Source: Alphaproteobacteria bacterium (lineage in GTDB: Bacteria > Pseudomonadota > Alphaproteobacteria > Sphingomonadales > Sphingomonadaceae). Taken from it: a DNA stretch of 6,447 nt. The stretch is from contig JAQGLH010000417.1 in the NCBI GenBank assembly GCA_028293005.1, positions 1 to 6,447 on the forward strand. Reading direction: 5' to 3'. The translations under genes were made by a program, and so were the position numbers. The notes under the pieces are model-generated. The model had not been told where the DNA came from and searched no databases. It was given only the letters and a program-made list of their open reading frames with translations. The stretch's first letter is position 1; each line of letters begins with the position of its first letter. Below are positions 1-6,120 of the stretch, in pieces.

Positions 1-212
1 GCTCGGGCGCGAATACCTTGAACTATGTTCTTTATAAGGACAGCGCCCGCACCTCGATCTGGGGAGATGGCGTGGCTCCGACGGCCAGTATAACCGGCAC
101 GGGTACCGGAGCAGCACAGGCCAATACGATATACGGGCGCGTGCCTGGAAGCCAGGGCACGGTTCCGATCGGTTCCTATGCCGATACGGTGACCGTGACG
201 ATCAGCTTCTGA
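1..212 (+). CDS. SCPU-domain pilin subunit, 3' fragment (gene starts before the window)
   Basis: This is the C-terminal 69 residues of a spore coat U / Csu-type pilin. The reading frame starts at base 3 and ends with TGA at 210-212; the TTG at 18 is an internal leucine codon and not a start, because the open frame and the family alignment run on upstream of it. The fragment has the family's C-terminal landmarks: SGAN, NYVLYKDS, IWGDGVAP, TIYGRV and GSYADT followed by an alternating hydrophobic last strand ending in Phe. It matches the C-terminus of the pilin at 2077-2583 at 61 of 69 positions by eye, closer than to the paralogs lying between them. The expected role is a periplasmic pilus subunit polymerised by donor-strand exchange. 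Signal peptide and both cysteines would lie outside the window. Confidence 0.9.
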   Translation, partial: SGANTLNYVLYKDSARTSIWGDGVAPTASITGTGTGAAQANTIYGRVPGSQGTVPIGSYADTVTVTISF

Positions 213-294
213 TTGGAAGTGCGGCGCCCTTCCGGCCGGCTGGGTCGAATAGTCGTGCGCCGTGACAGATCCCTCGTGAAGGGCGCGTAGGCGC

Positions 295-313
295 CAATCG
301 AAGCACTTCGATT
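295..313 (+). terminator. Candidate hairpin terminator after the first pilin gene
   Basis: AATCGAA (295-301) and TTCGATT (307-313) form a perfect 7-bp stem with a 5-base loop, followed by a T-rich stretch (TCGTATTTC). A second 5-bp hairpin, GGCGC/GCGCC (281-294, 4-base loop), sits directly before it. They lie 70-100 bases after the stop of the partial pilin gene. The stem is AT-rich and the T-run is interrupted, so it is a weak intrinsic terminator at best. Confidence 0.35.
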
Positions 314-355
314 TCGTATTTCCCATTGTTGGACACGCAGCCGAGCTAAAGGCGC

Positions 356-381
356 TTGGCACCCTCCTGTTTCGGTATAAA
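356..381 (+). promoter_or_regulatory. Possible promoter for the diverged SCPU-like gene
   Basis: TATAAA at 376-381, preceded by GG, resembles a -10 box. TTGGCA at 356-361 resembles a -35 box, but the spacer is only 14 bases, shorter than the usual 16-18. Transcription would start about 25 bases before the ATG at 415. Within 213-414 I see only this and the hairpins at 281-313, with no gene. Prediction by eye only. Confidence 0.25.
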
Positions 382-414
382 TGTTCGGTCGCAACTCGAG
401 GGTAGACCGCCATT

Positions 415-801
415 ATGATGCTGGGCCCGGCTTGCCGCCTGTCATCGCTGTTGTTCGCTGGGATGACCATGGTCGCCGACCCCGCTTGCGCCGAAATCGT
501 GAGAGCCACCCTGAGCGTCACGGCGACTGTCATGGCATGCGAAGCCTCGACCCAAGCTTTGAACCAGGGCGATGGCCGTGAGACGCGGATCGTCGTCAAC
601 GTCGCGCTGGCCTGCGCCAGCAATCAACCATGGAGCGTATCAACCGATCGAGATGCGGCTCCCAGCGCGGCCAAGGCTTCCGCCGCGAATATGATGATAA
701 GGGGAAGGGGTACCGGCGACCGCCAACTGCTCTCGTTGTACCACAAGAGTTCCACGGACGAAGCCGGGCACGGGATCCAGTTTGTGACTGTCGCTTATTA
801 G
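415..801 (+). CDS. Short, diverged secreted SCPU-like protein
   Basis: This 128-residue protein has a signal peptide (hydrophobic core SSLLFAGMTMV, likely cut after ACA at residue 26). The mature part opens with EIVRATLSVTATVMAC, which lines up with the donor-strand segment and first Cys of the neighbouring pilins. A second Cys (67) in the run VNVALAC matches VNVTC of the pilins, and QPW matches TPW. LLSLYHKSS resembles the LMNYALYTDS segment, and the ending FVTVAY resembles the pilin's last strand. It is about 40 residues shorter than its neighbours: the FGTYNTLSA stretch is missing (Cys-Cys gap 24, not 29) and most of the WGDG-to-YADT region is gone. The ATG pair at 415/418 is preceded by GAGGG at 398-402, a long 12-base spacing. 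It may be a minor pilus subunit or a decaying copy; the clean frame and signal peptide favour a working secreted protein. Confidence 0.65.
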   Translation: MMLGPACRLSSLLFAGMTMVADPACAEIVRATLSVTATVMACEASTQALNQGDGRETRIVVNVALACASNQPWSVSTDRDAAPSAAKASAANMMIRGRGTGDRQLLSLYHKSSTDEAGHGIQFVTVAY

Positions 802-867
802 GCGGAACGCTTTCGCGCCCCATCATCAATTCTTGCCATGGCGCGGATGCCTACACCCATCATCTGG

Positions 868-879
868 GCCTAATTAGGC
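868..879. promoter_or_regulatory. 12-bp perfect palindrome upstream of the pilin array
   Basis: GCCTAATTAGGC is a perfect palindrome 91 bases before the ATG at 971, in the 169-base gap 802-970. The size and symmetry suit a dimeric repressor or activator site. Its right half, ATTAGGCG (873-880), recurs at 797-804 over the stop codon of the previous gene. The regulator is unknown. Confidence 0.3.
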
Positions 880-923
880 GAATTTTAAGGCCTGTACCGT
901 AATTTCACCGCATCAGGACAAGA

Positions 924-946
924 CGCTTGAGGGATTTGAGCAAGCG
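924..946 (+). other. Inverted repeat in the leader of the pilin array
   Basis: CGCTTG (924-929) and CAAGCG (941-946) form a perfect 6-bp stem with an 11-base loop, 16 bases before the ribosome-binding site of the 971 gene. As RNA it could be a stability or processing hairpin in the 5' leader; no T-run follows, so it is not a typical terminator. I see no gene in 802-970. Confidence 0.3.
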
Positions 947-970
947 GATTGCGCCTTGTGGCGGGAGAAT

Positions 971-1477
971 ATGATGAGGTCGATCAGATATTGCGCGATG
1001 GCGTTGGCCGGAGCCACGGCGCTTATGGGAGCCGGTTCCGCCGTTGCGGGAACGGCCAGTTCCACGATCGCGATCAGCGCGACGGTCAGTGCCAATTGCA
1101 CGGTGACGACAGCGGCGATCGCCTTCGGCACCTACAACACACTTTCCGCCGCTAACAGCGATGCAACCGGTACCGTCAACGTCACCTGCACCCCAGGCAC
1201 CCCTTGGACGGCTACGGCCGGGGCCGGAACCGGCACCGGTGCGACGCTTTCGGTGCGCAAGATGACATCTGGCGCGAATTTGATGAATTACGCGCTTTAT
1301 ACGGACAGCGGCCGCACCACCATTTGGGGCGATGGCGTGGCGCCCACGGTCAACATCGCAGGCACGGGCACCGGCGCCGTCCAGGCAAGCACCATCTACG
1401 GCCGCGTCACCGGCAGCCAATCGACCCTGCCTGTCGGCTCTTATGCCGACACGGTTGCGGTCACGATCACATTTTAG
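971..1477 (+). CDS. SCPU-domain pilin subunit, array copy A
   Basis: This 168-residue spore coat U / Csu-family protein is a likely pilus subunit, exported by Sec, folded by the chaperone encoded at 5403-6116 and assembled by the usher at 3101-5419. The signal peptide runs from residue 1 to about 26 (AVA|GTASS). Residues 31-41 (STIAISATVSA) alternate hydrophobic and small residues as expected of a donor strand. Cys43 and Cys73, 29 residues apart, should form the family disulfide. The Gly/Thr-rich stretch GAGTGTGATLSVRKM, the IWGDGVAP motif and a C-terminus GSYADTVAVTITF follow. The start is ATG 971 or 974, with GGGAG at 963-967; an upstream in-frame TTG at 956 adds nothing to the signal peptide and is ignored. 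It is the first gene of a three-gene run with short gaps. Family assignment is firm; shaft versus minor role is inferred from copy number. Confidence 0.92.
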   Translation: MMRSIRYCAMALAGATALMGAGSAVAGTASSTIAISATVSANCTVTTAAIAFGTYNTLSAANSDATGTVNVTCTPGTPWTATAGAGTGTGATLSVRKMTSGANLMNYALYTDSGRTTIWGDGVAPTVNIAGTGTGAVQASTIYGRVTGSQSTLPVGSYADTVAVTITF

Positions 1478-1515
1478 GTCGGGCAGGGCATTGCCCCGTG
1501 TCTCATGCTTCCATC

Positions 1516-1531
1516 GGAAGGACAGCAATTG
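1516..1531 (+). promoter_or_regulatory. Ribosome-binding site that fixes a TTG start
   Basis: GGAAGGA (1516-1522) is a strong Shine-Dalgarno sequence placed 6 bases before TTG (1529-1531). The in-frame ATG at 1505 lies upstream of this site, has no comparable ribosome-binding site, and would add eight polar residues before the signal peptide. The TTG is therefore the better start. Confidence 0.65.
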
Positions 1532-2032
1532 AAGCCGATCAATAAGATCATCGCATCATTCGTCGCTGCAACGATCGCCGGCACCGGTGCGCCCGCCATT
1601 GCGGGGACCGCGAGCTCGTCCCTCGCGTCGAGCGCAACGGTCAGCGCGAACTGCACCGTCTCGACGACGGCGGTCGCCTTCGGCGTCGTCGACACGCTGA
1701 GCGCGACTCCCGATGACGCGACCGGCGGGCTCAACGTAACTTGCACCAGCGGTACCGCATGGACGGCGACTGCGGGGGCGGGAACCGGCACCGGGGCCAC
1801 CCTGTCGGTTCGCAAGATGAGCTCCGGCGCCAATCTTTTGAACTATACCTTGTACAAGGATAGCGGGCGGACTTCGATCTGGGGTGACGGCGTCGCCCCA
1901 ACGGCAACCATCACCGGCACCGGTACCGGATCGGTCCAGGCGAACATCATTTATGGGCGGGTCACGGCGAGCCAGGGGACCGCCGTGGTCGGCTCCTATG
2001 CGGACACAGTGGCGGTCACGATCACCTTCTAG
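1529..2032 (+). CDS. SCPU-domain pilin subunit, array copy B (TTG start)
   Basis: This 167-residue Csu-type pilin is the middle paralog of the array. Starting at TTG 1529 gives a standard signal peptide, MKPINKIIAS followed by a hydrophobic core and APAIA|G at residue 25. The mature protein has a donor-strand-like start (residues 29-40), Cys42 and Cys72, the Gly/Thr-rich GAGTGTGATLSVRKM segment, IWGDGVAP, IIYGRV and GSYADTVAVTITF. It differs from copy A mostly between the cysteines (FGVVDTLSATPDD versus FGTYNTLSAANSD) and around the GRV loop. The gap to copy A is 51 bases and holds only a GGGC/GCCC mini-hairpin and the ribosome-binding site, so co-transcription is likely. If ATG 1505 were used, the protein would be 175 residues. 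Confidence 0.92.
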   Translation: MKPINKIIASFVAATIAGTGAPAIAGTASSSLASSATVSANCTVSTTAVAFGVVDTLSATPDDATGGLNVTCTSGTAWTATAGAGTGTGATLSVRKMSSGANLLNYTLYKDSGRTSIWGDGVAPTATITGTGTGSVQANIIYGRVTASQGTAVVGSYADTVAVTITF

Positions 2033-2076
2033 GCATCTGCAAGCGCGAGCGCGCAGTGGCGTGGAAAGAGGAAGTA

Positions 2077-2583
2077 ATGATGCTTAAAATTAGAACTGGC
2101 AAAATCGTCTGCACGGCACTTGTCCTGCTCGGCATGGGTGCTCCGGCGCTGGCCGGAACCGCCAGCTCGTCGATCGCATCCAGCGCGGCGGTGAGTGCCA
2201 ATTGCACGGTCAGCACGGCGGCGGTGGCATTTTCGACAATTTCAACCCTCACCGCGACTCCTGATGATGCGACCGGGACGGTAACCGTCACGTGCACCAA
2301 TGGCACGGCCTGGGCAGCCGCGGCCGGGGCCGGCGCTGGTACGGGGGCGACGCTCTCGGTCCGCAAGATGACCTCGGGTGCAAACACCGTGAATTATGCG
2401 CTCTACAAAGACAGCGCGCGCACCACGATTTGGGGCGACGGCACGGCGCCGACAGCCACCATCACTGGGACGGGGACCGGGGCCGCCCAGGCGAATACGA
2501 TTTACGGGCGGGTGCCAGGCAGCCAGGGCACCACCCCGATCGGGTCGTATGCCGACACCGTCGCTGTCACGATCACATTTTAA
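2077..2583 (+). CDS. SCPU-domain pilin subunit, array copy C
   Basis: This 168-residue Csu-type pilin is the last gene of the array. AGAGGAAG (2067-2074) lies directly before ATG 2077 / ATG 2080; an in-frame GTG at 2056 precedes this ribosome-binding site and is unlikely. The signal peptide ends near GAPALA|G (residue 26), the donor-strand-like segment is at 30-41, and the cysteines are at 43 and 73. The C-terminal half carries SVRKMTSGAN, NYALYKDSARTTIWGDG, TIYGRVPGS and GSYADTVAVTITF. It is the closest relative of the partial gene at 1-212, sharing KDSART, AAQANTIYGRVPGSQGT and PIGSYADT. It lies 44 bases after copy B with no promoter visible between them. Expected role: periplasmic subunit of the pilus, assembled by the convergent chaperone-usher operon. 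Confidence 0.92.
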   Translation: MMLKIRTGKIVCTALVLLGMGAPALAGTASSSIASSAAVSANCTVSTAAVAFSTISTLTATPDDATGTVTVTCTNGTAWAAAAGAGAGTGATLSVRKMTSGANTVNYALYKDSARTTIWGDGTAPTATITGTGTGAAQANTIYGRVPGSQGTTPIGSYADTVAVTITF

Positions 2584-2629
2584 TCGCTTAACCGCGACCA
2601 ATCGCACATCCGCCGTCGGTCACGCGTCC

Positions 2630-2642
2630 CGCTGAGGCAGCG
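2630..2642. terminator. Small hairpin between the convergent operons
   Basis: CGCTG/CAGCG forms a perfect 5-bp stem with a 3-base loop, flanked by ACGCG (2622-2626) and CGCGT (2641-2645), which can pair as an alternative. It lies in the 75-base gap where pilin array and assembly operon meet end to end, so it could serve both strands. There is no T-run on either side, so this is a weak candidate. Confidence 0.25.
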
Positions 2643-2658
2643 CGTCACCGCCGAGACG

Positions 2659-3114
2659 TCAGAACGTCACCGTGACGATCGCCGTATCGGCGTAGCTGCC
2701 CGCTTTGACGTTTTGCTTGGCCACGATTTTTCCATAGACGCTCGTCGAGGTCGTCGCACCCGCGCCCGCGACAGAGACCGTCACGGTGCCGGCCGAGCCA
2801 TCCCCCCATACCGGCGCACCCGCCGCCGAGCTGGTATAGAGATTATATTGCAGGACATTGCTCCCGCTGCTCATTTGCCGTGCCGCGAAGGTCCCGGATC
2901 CGGCACTGATCGAAAGCTGCACGGTCGGCGTCGCGTTTGACGGGCAGGTAAGGTTGATTGTGCCGACACCGACATCATCGGCTGCAGCGGTCGGATCATA
3001 AGCCCCAAAGCCAACCGAAACCGTCGTGATCGTGCATGCCAGGGCCTGGCTATGGCACATTGCGACCACGCCGATCGTGAGGAAGAGGCGCGGGGCTGCC
3101 CTACCGAGCCGCAT
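2659..3114 (-). CDS. SCPU-domain protein of the assembly operon, candidate pilus tip subunit
   Basis: This 151-residue SCPU protein is encoded last in the chaperone-usher operon, the place of the tip subunit CsuE in Csu operons. The start is ATG 3114, with GGGGGA at 3124-3119; it overlaps the end of the usher gene by 14 bases, suggesting translational coupling. The signal peptide (residues 1-26, SQALA at the end) is followed directly by Cys27 (CTITTVSVGFGAYD), with Cys57 in NLTCPS, the same 29-residue spacing as the array pilins. RQMSSGSN, YNLYTSS, VWGDGSAG, VYGKI and GSYADTAIVTVTF match the pilins along the whole length. What is missing is the roughly 16-residue N-terminal donor segment. A subunit that accepts but cannot donate a strand can only sit at the tip. 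Known Csu tip adhesins have two domains; this one has a single domain, so the tip role is an inference. Confidence 0.88.
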   Translation of the reverse strand: MRLGRAAPRLFLTIGVVAMCHSQALACTITTVSVGFGAYDPTAAADDVGVGTINLTCPSNATPTVQLSISAGSGTFAARQMSSGSNVLQYNLYTSSAAGAPVWGDGSAGTVTVSVAGAGATTSTSVYGKIVAKQNVKAGSYADTAIVTVTF

Positions 3115-5419
3115 AATTTCCCCCGGTTTTACAGGTGAGGCCATCGATCCAGGGCTGAGGATCGTCATTTTTGGGCATGAACACTTCGAAGCGACATGAG
3201 TGCTGGTCCCAATGAGCCTCGAGGCTGGTCCGACCCACGATATTCGGAACATAAACCTCGCCGCCCGCGGCGGTTACATATCCGGTGCGGCTCCCGTTGG
3301 CGTATACCATGGCACCCGCCGGCAAGTCGCGCCCGTCTTCGAGGCGCACCTTCAAGATCGCTCCACGTTCGAAGCGTGCGGCGAATTTGATGAGAGACCC
3401 CGCACGCGCGAATGGCCGCACCATAAGCTCAGTCCGCTCGACCTGCACGTCGAGCGGGAAATCGGCATCGTCTATCCGGATCTCATTCTGGTCGTACGCG
3501 CGCAGCGACGGGATGATCAGCCGGCCCGATTTGTTGGTTTTGCCCACGAGCTGGTTATCGGCATAGACCCGCACTCCCGGGAGGTCGGGCACCTGCACGG
3601 CGGCGAAGCTTTCCCCGATCCGTCGCGAGGCGAATATTTCGTTTCCTACCATACCCAGCGAACCCGCGACCGACGCGCGGATGCCGAGATTTTTATTCAC
3701 CCGGCTGGCTTCAAGCGTCCACGAAGCCGTGCTGCGGTTCAAGGACGCCAGTGCATCGATATTATTGACCGCTCCCGCCGTGGCGGAGGCCCTGTAGCCG
3801 AAGCCTTCGCCGACGGGGGGATCCTGCTGAACCGCAACCGTCCCGATCACCTTGCCCTGTCGATATTCGAAGTTCGTCGAGCCGCTCCGGCGGCCGCCGA
3901 GCGGAATTCCCAGGTGCATTCCGAGCACCGTCTCGCGGCGTCCGAGCGAGGAGCGGCGCGCGAAGAATTGCAGCGACCCTGCTCCCTTCAAATTCGCCGA
4001 CGCGAACACGCCGAAAAGCGATTCGTCCGGCTCGAGCCGGTAAGAACGGTGGATGACGTTGAAGCCGATATTTCCCCCGAGCAGCGGAGCGTCGACAAAG
4101 GCTTGAGTGCTGGTTCTCGGAGTTCGCTCGCCTTTGAGGAAGCCGATGTGGGTAAAGTCGCGGCTGGTCAGCTCGGTCCGCACCCCCACCGATGGCCCGT
4201 AGGCCCGACGTTCGAGGCCGACCGCAAAGCTATGGCCGGTTCCCAGCGGCGAGCTGCTGAACGTGCCCGACGCGTTCAAAAGGCCCAGATTGCCCAAAGT
4301 CGCGGTCAGTCCTCCTCCCGCCACCTGTGTCGAGCGCGTCGCCTGCGCGATCACTTCCACCGTCAAACGATCTGTGAGACCGTAATGGTGGTTGCCGGTG
4401 GCCACCCAGCCACGATAATTATTGCTCGCAATTCCGAAGTTCTTTCTAATCAAACCAACATCATAATTGAAAGACTGAAGACCTTTTCTCAGTAACAAAT
4501 GGGATGTGTAGAAGCTTTGGCTGGTCACGATTTCCCGGCCCAACAGATCGTGGATCACGAGCTGCATGTTGCCCCCGCCCGATTGCATCGGGATTCCTCG
4601 GATGTCGAAGGGGCCGGGTGCCACCTCGCGACTTCCCTGCAGGATATTGTTCACATAGACATCGACAACCGACGGAAGTGCTGCGGAGCCGCTCGCAATC
4701 GGCAACGGCATCGTCACGAAGCCAGGCCGGGTGGCGAAATTTGTCCCATATTGCACGCCTGCGAAACGGACCGGAACCGCACTGAGGTTGCCGTTGGAAA
4801 TGCCGTCTCCGAGCCGAAACGAAGTCATTTTCGCGGGCACATCGAGTGTCCACGTTGTTTCCAGTCGAGTAATGTCGCGCTTTCCGCCGCTCATATGCGC
4901 TGTGAAATTGGTTGTGCCCACGCCGGCGGGGGAGAATATCCCCACCTCGAACGCTCCGCTGATTGCAGTGTCGCGATTGGTCCGCTCCACGAAGATATCA
5001 TAATTGAGGAAGCCGCCCTTCGCAGGTCTCGTCATAGGAAGCGGCGAAAAGTTATTGAAATCCTTACTCTGTTTTTCGAAAAGATCGGCCGGAGCAGTGA
5101 GCGAGATCGACTGGTCCAGCTTCGACAGAGCCGCATTGATGCGAAGCGACGGATCGACCAGATAGTAATCCTCGCCCTCAAATCGCAGCTGGGGCTGCGT
5201 TGTGAGACGAATATGGCACAGGCGCAGCGTCCGCGCGCTGACGTAGACATGGTCTTGGGAATCGATCGCGAATAGTTGCGGTTCGTCAAGCTCGATGCCG
5301 TTGAGCGTCGTGCTGAGCAGGAGTGGCTGGAGCTCCTGTTTTTCCGCTGCGGCTGGAGCTGATGCAAAGACGACGAGCAGCAGCAGGAGCAGAAGCCAGA
5401 GGCTATTGCGCGGAGGCAC
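3101..5419 (-). CDS. Outer-membrane usher of an archaic (Csu-type) chaperone-usher pilus
   Basis: This is a fimbrial usher of about 772 residues, close to the usual family length. It would form the outer-membrane pore that receives chaperone-subunit complexes and polymerises the pilus. The signal peptide has a run of seven leucines and ends near APAAA. The N-terminal periplasmic domain follows (LNGIELDEPQLF, Cys in LRLCHIRL near residue 68), then the barrel with FRLGDGIS. The family hallmark is near residues 252-300: VDVYVNNILQG, VAPGPFDIRGIP, GGGNMQLVIHDLLGREI. The C-terminal part contains GRLIIPSLRAYDQNEI, DDADFPLDV and a terminal cysteine pair (HSCRF, LTCK). GTG 5419 is chosen because the signal peptide begins right after it; an in-frame GTG at 5494 adds 25 basic, chaperone-overlapping residues with no signal character. 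With GTG 5419 the gene overlaps the chaperone gene by 17 bases. The ribosome-binding site is weak (GAAAAGAAAA), consistent with coupling. Confidence 0.93.
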   Translation of the reverse strand: MPPRNSLWLLLLLLLVVFASAPAAAEKQELQPLLLSTTLNGIELDEPQLFAIDSQDHVYVSARTLRLCHIRLTTQPQLRFEGEDYYLVDPSLRINAALSKLDQSISLTAPADLFEKQSKDFNNFSPLPMTRPAKGGFLNYDIFVERTNRDTAISGAFEVGIFSPAGVGTTNFTAHMSGGKRDITRLETTWTLDVPAKMTSFRLGDGISNGNLSAVPVRFAGVQYGTNFATRPGFVTMPLPIASGSAALPSVVDVYVNNILQGSREVAPGPFDIRGIPMQSGGGNMQLVIHDLLGREIVTSQSFYTSHLLLRKGLQSFNYDVGLIRKNFGIASNNYRGWVATGNHHYGLTDRLTVEVIAQATRSTQVAGGGLTATLGNLGLLNASGTFSSSPLGTGHSFAVGLERRAYGPSVGVRTELTSRDFTHIGFLKGERTPRTSTQAFVDAPLLGGNIGFNVIHRSYRLEPDESLFGVFASANLKGAGSLQFFARRSSLGRRETVLGMHLGIPLGGRRSGSTNFEYRQGKVIGTVAVQQDPPVGEGFGYRASATAGAVNNIDALASLNRSTASWTLEASRVNKNLGIRASVAGSLGMVGNEIFASRRIGESFAAVQVPDLPGVRVYADNQLVGKTNKSGRLIIPSLRAYDQNEIRIDDADFPLDVQVERTELMVRPFARAGSLIKFAARFERGAILKVRLEDGRDLPAGAMVYANGSRTGYVTAAGGEVYVPNIVGRTSLEAHWDQHSCRFEVFMPKNDDPQPWIDGLTCKTGGNYAAR

Positions 5420-6116
5420 TTTTCTTTTCGGCGACCGAAGCGGTCCGGGCGATACGCTCGAAAACCGATCGGTCGATGATGTGGGGCGCCGCACCGAGCG
5501 GCCAGCGACGGCTGCTGTTGGTCAAGACAGTCCCCAGGGTTCCCTTGGTGTCGAGTGCAAGCCCCGTCTGGCGGGAGGCGGCCGCCGCATCGACGCGGAC
5601 GTAGCCTGCGCCATTATTCTTGGCTTCCAACAGCCACTTACCGTCCGAACTTTTCCAGGCATGCCAGCTTAAATCCGACAGCGTGCCCTCCTTGAGGGAT
5701 GCAAACAGCGGGAGATCCATGCGCAGCGCCACTTGCACCCCGCTTCCCGGATTGGCTTGCGGAACCTCCTCGACGATCAGGCGATAGGCGCCGGGCGAAG
5801 CGGAGCGCAGCCCCACCCGCATCAGCTGGGTTGCGCCGGCGGGAATGGTCGAGATCGGCGGCGAAACGATGACGTTCTGCACCTGCGTATAAGCGTCTTG
5901 GCCGTTCTCCTGCGTCCATCGCAATGCATAGCCCCGGACGGTGACTGGCGTGTCGGCCTGATTCTTGACCTTGATCGTCGCGATTTTCCTGTCGGCCGAA
6001 ATCTCGACTTTGACCGGATCGATTTGGAAAGAGCCGGCTGCTGCTGGCGAAGCTGCGCAGGCGGCCGTCCCGGCCGCAAGCAATGCGAGTGCAACCATCC
6101 TAGCGTTCGGCATCAT
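5403..6116 (-). CDS. Periplasmic PapD-like pilus chaperone (CsuC-type)
   Basis: This 237-residue chaperone would bind exported pilins in the periplasm, complete their fold by lending its G1 strand, and deliver them to the usher. The signal peptide covers residues 1-27 (core MVALALLAAGTAA, ending SPAAA). Domain 1 (about 28-143) shows PVKVEISADRKIATIKVKNQ, RWTQE, VSPPISTIPAGATQLMRVGLR, YRLIVEEVP and the G1 strand GVQVALRMDLPLF (126-138), with alternating hydrophobic residues. Domain 2 (about 144-237) has WLLEAKNNGAGYVRV and the FERIA end. The start is ATG 6116 or 6113, with AAGGG at 6125-6121. It is the first gene of the operon chaperone-usher-SCPU protein. The Lys/Ala/Ser-rich tail (VAEKKSASAQ) overlaps the usher start. 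Length and motifs are normal for the family. Confidence 0.93.
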   Translation of the reverse strand: MMPNARMVALALLAAGTAACAASPAAAGSFQIDPVKVEISADRKIATIKVKNQADTPVTVRGYALRWTQENGQDAYTQVQNVIVSPPISTIPAGATQLMRVGLRSASPGAYRLIVEEVPQANPGSGVQVALRMDLPLFASLKEGTLSDLSWHAWKSSDGKWLLEAKNNGAGYVRVDAAAASRQTGLALDTKGTLGTVLTNSSRRWPLGAAPHIIDRSVFERIARTASVAEKKSASAQ

Positions 6117-6120
6117 CTAA

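Noticed and set aside
630..902. 90-codon + strand open frame overlapping the short SCPU-like gene
   Set aside because: It is an Arg/Gly-rich out-of-frame reading of the same DNA with no signal peptide, whereas the 415-801 frame shows a signal peptide and family motifs.
1204..1250. GC-rich ACCGG/CACCGG repeats in the pilin genes, considered as a CRISPR or tandem repeat
   Set aside because: They are codons of the Gly/Thr-rich stretch GAGTGTGA, in frame in every copy, with no spacer structure.
905..1528. 207-codon open frame on the - strand opposite pilin copy A
   Set aside because: The arginine/glycine-rich translation is a shadow of the repeated Gly/Thr/Ala codons of the pilin; similar antisense frames lie opposite copies B and C for the same reason.
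3200..4495. 431-codon open frame on the + strand across the usher gene
   Set aside because: It is antisense to a clear usher, has no recognisable domain or signal peptide, is rich in Arg/His/Ala as expected for a complementary frame in GC-rich DNA, and has no ribosome-binding site.
4499..5275. 258-codon + strand open frame opposite the usher N-terminal half
   Set aside because: It is fully antisense to the conserved usher hallmark region, has no family features, and its composition fits a complementary frame.
5362..5398. CTG/CTC-rich triplet run in the usher signal peptide, considered as a slippage switch
   Set aside because: The repeat is short and imperfect, and triplet changes would only alter the leucine count without shifting the frame.
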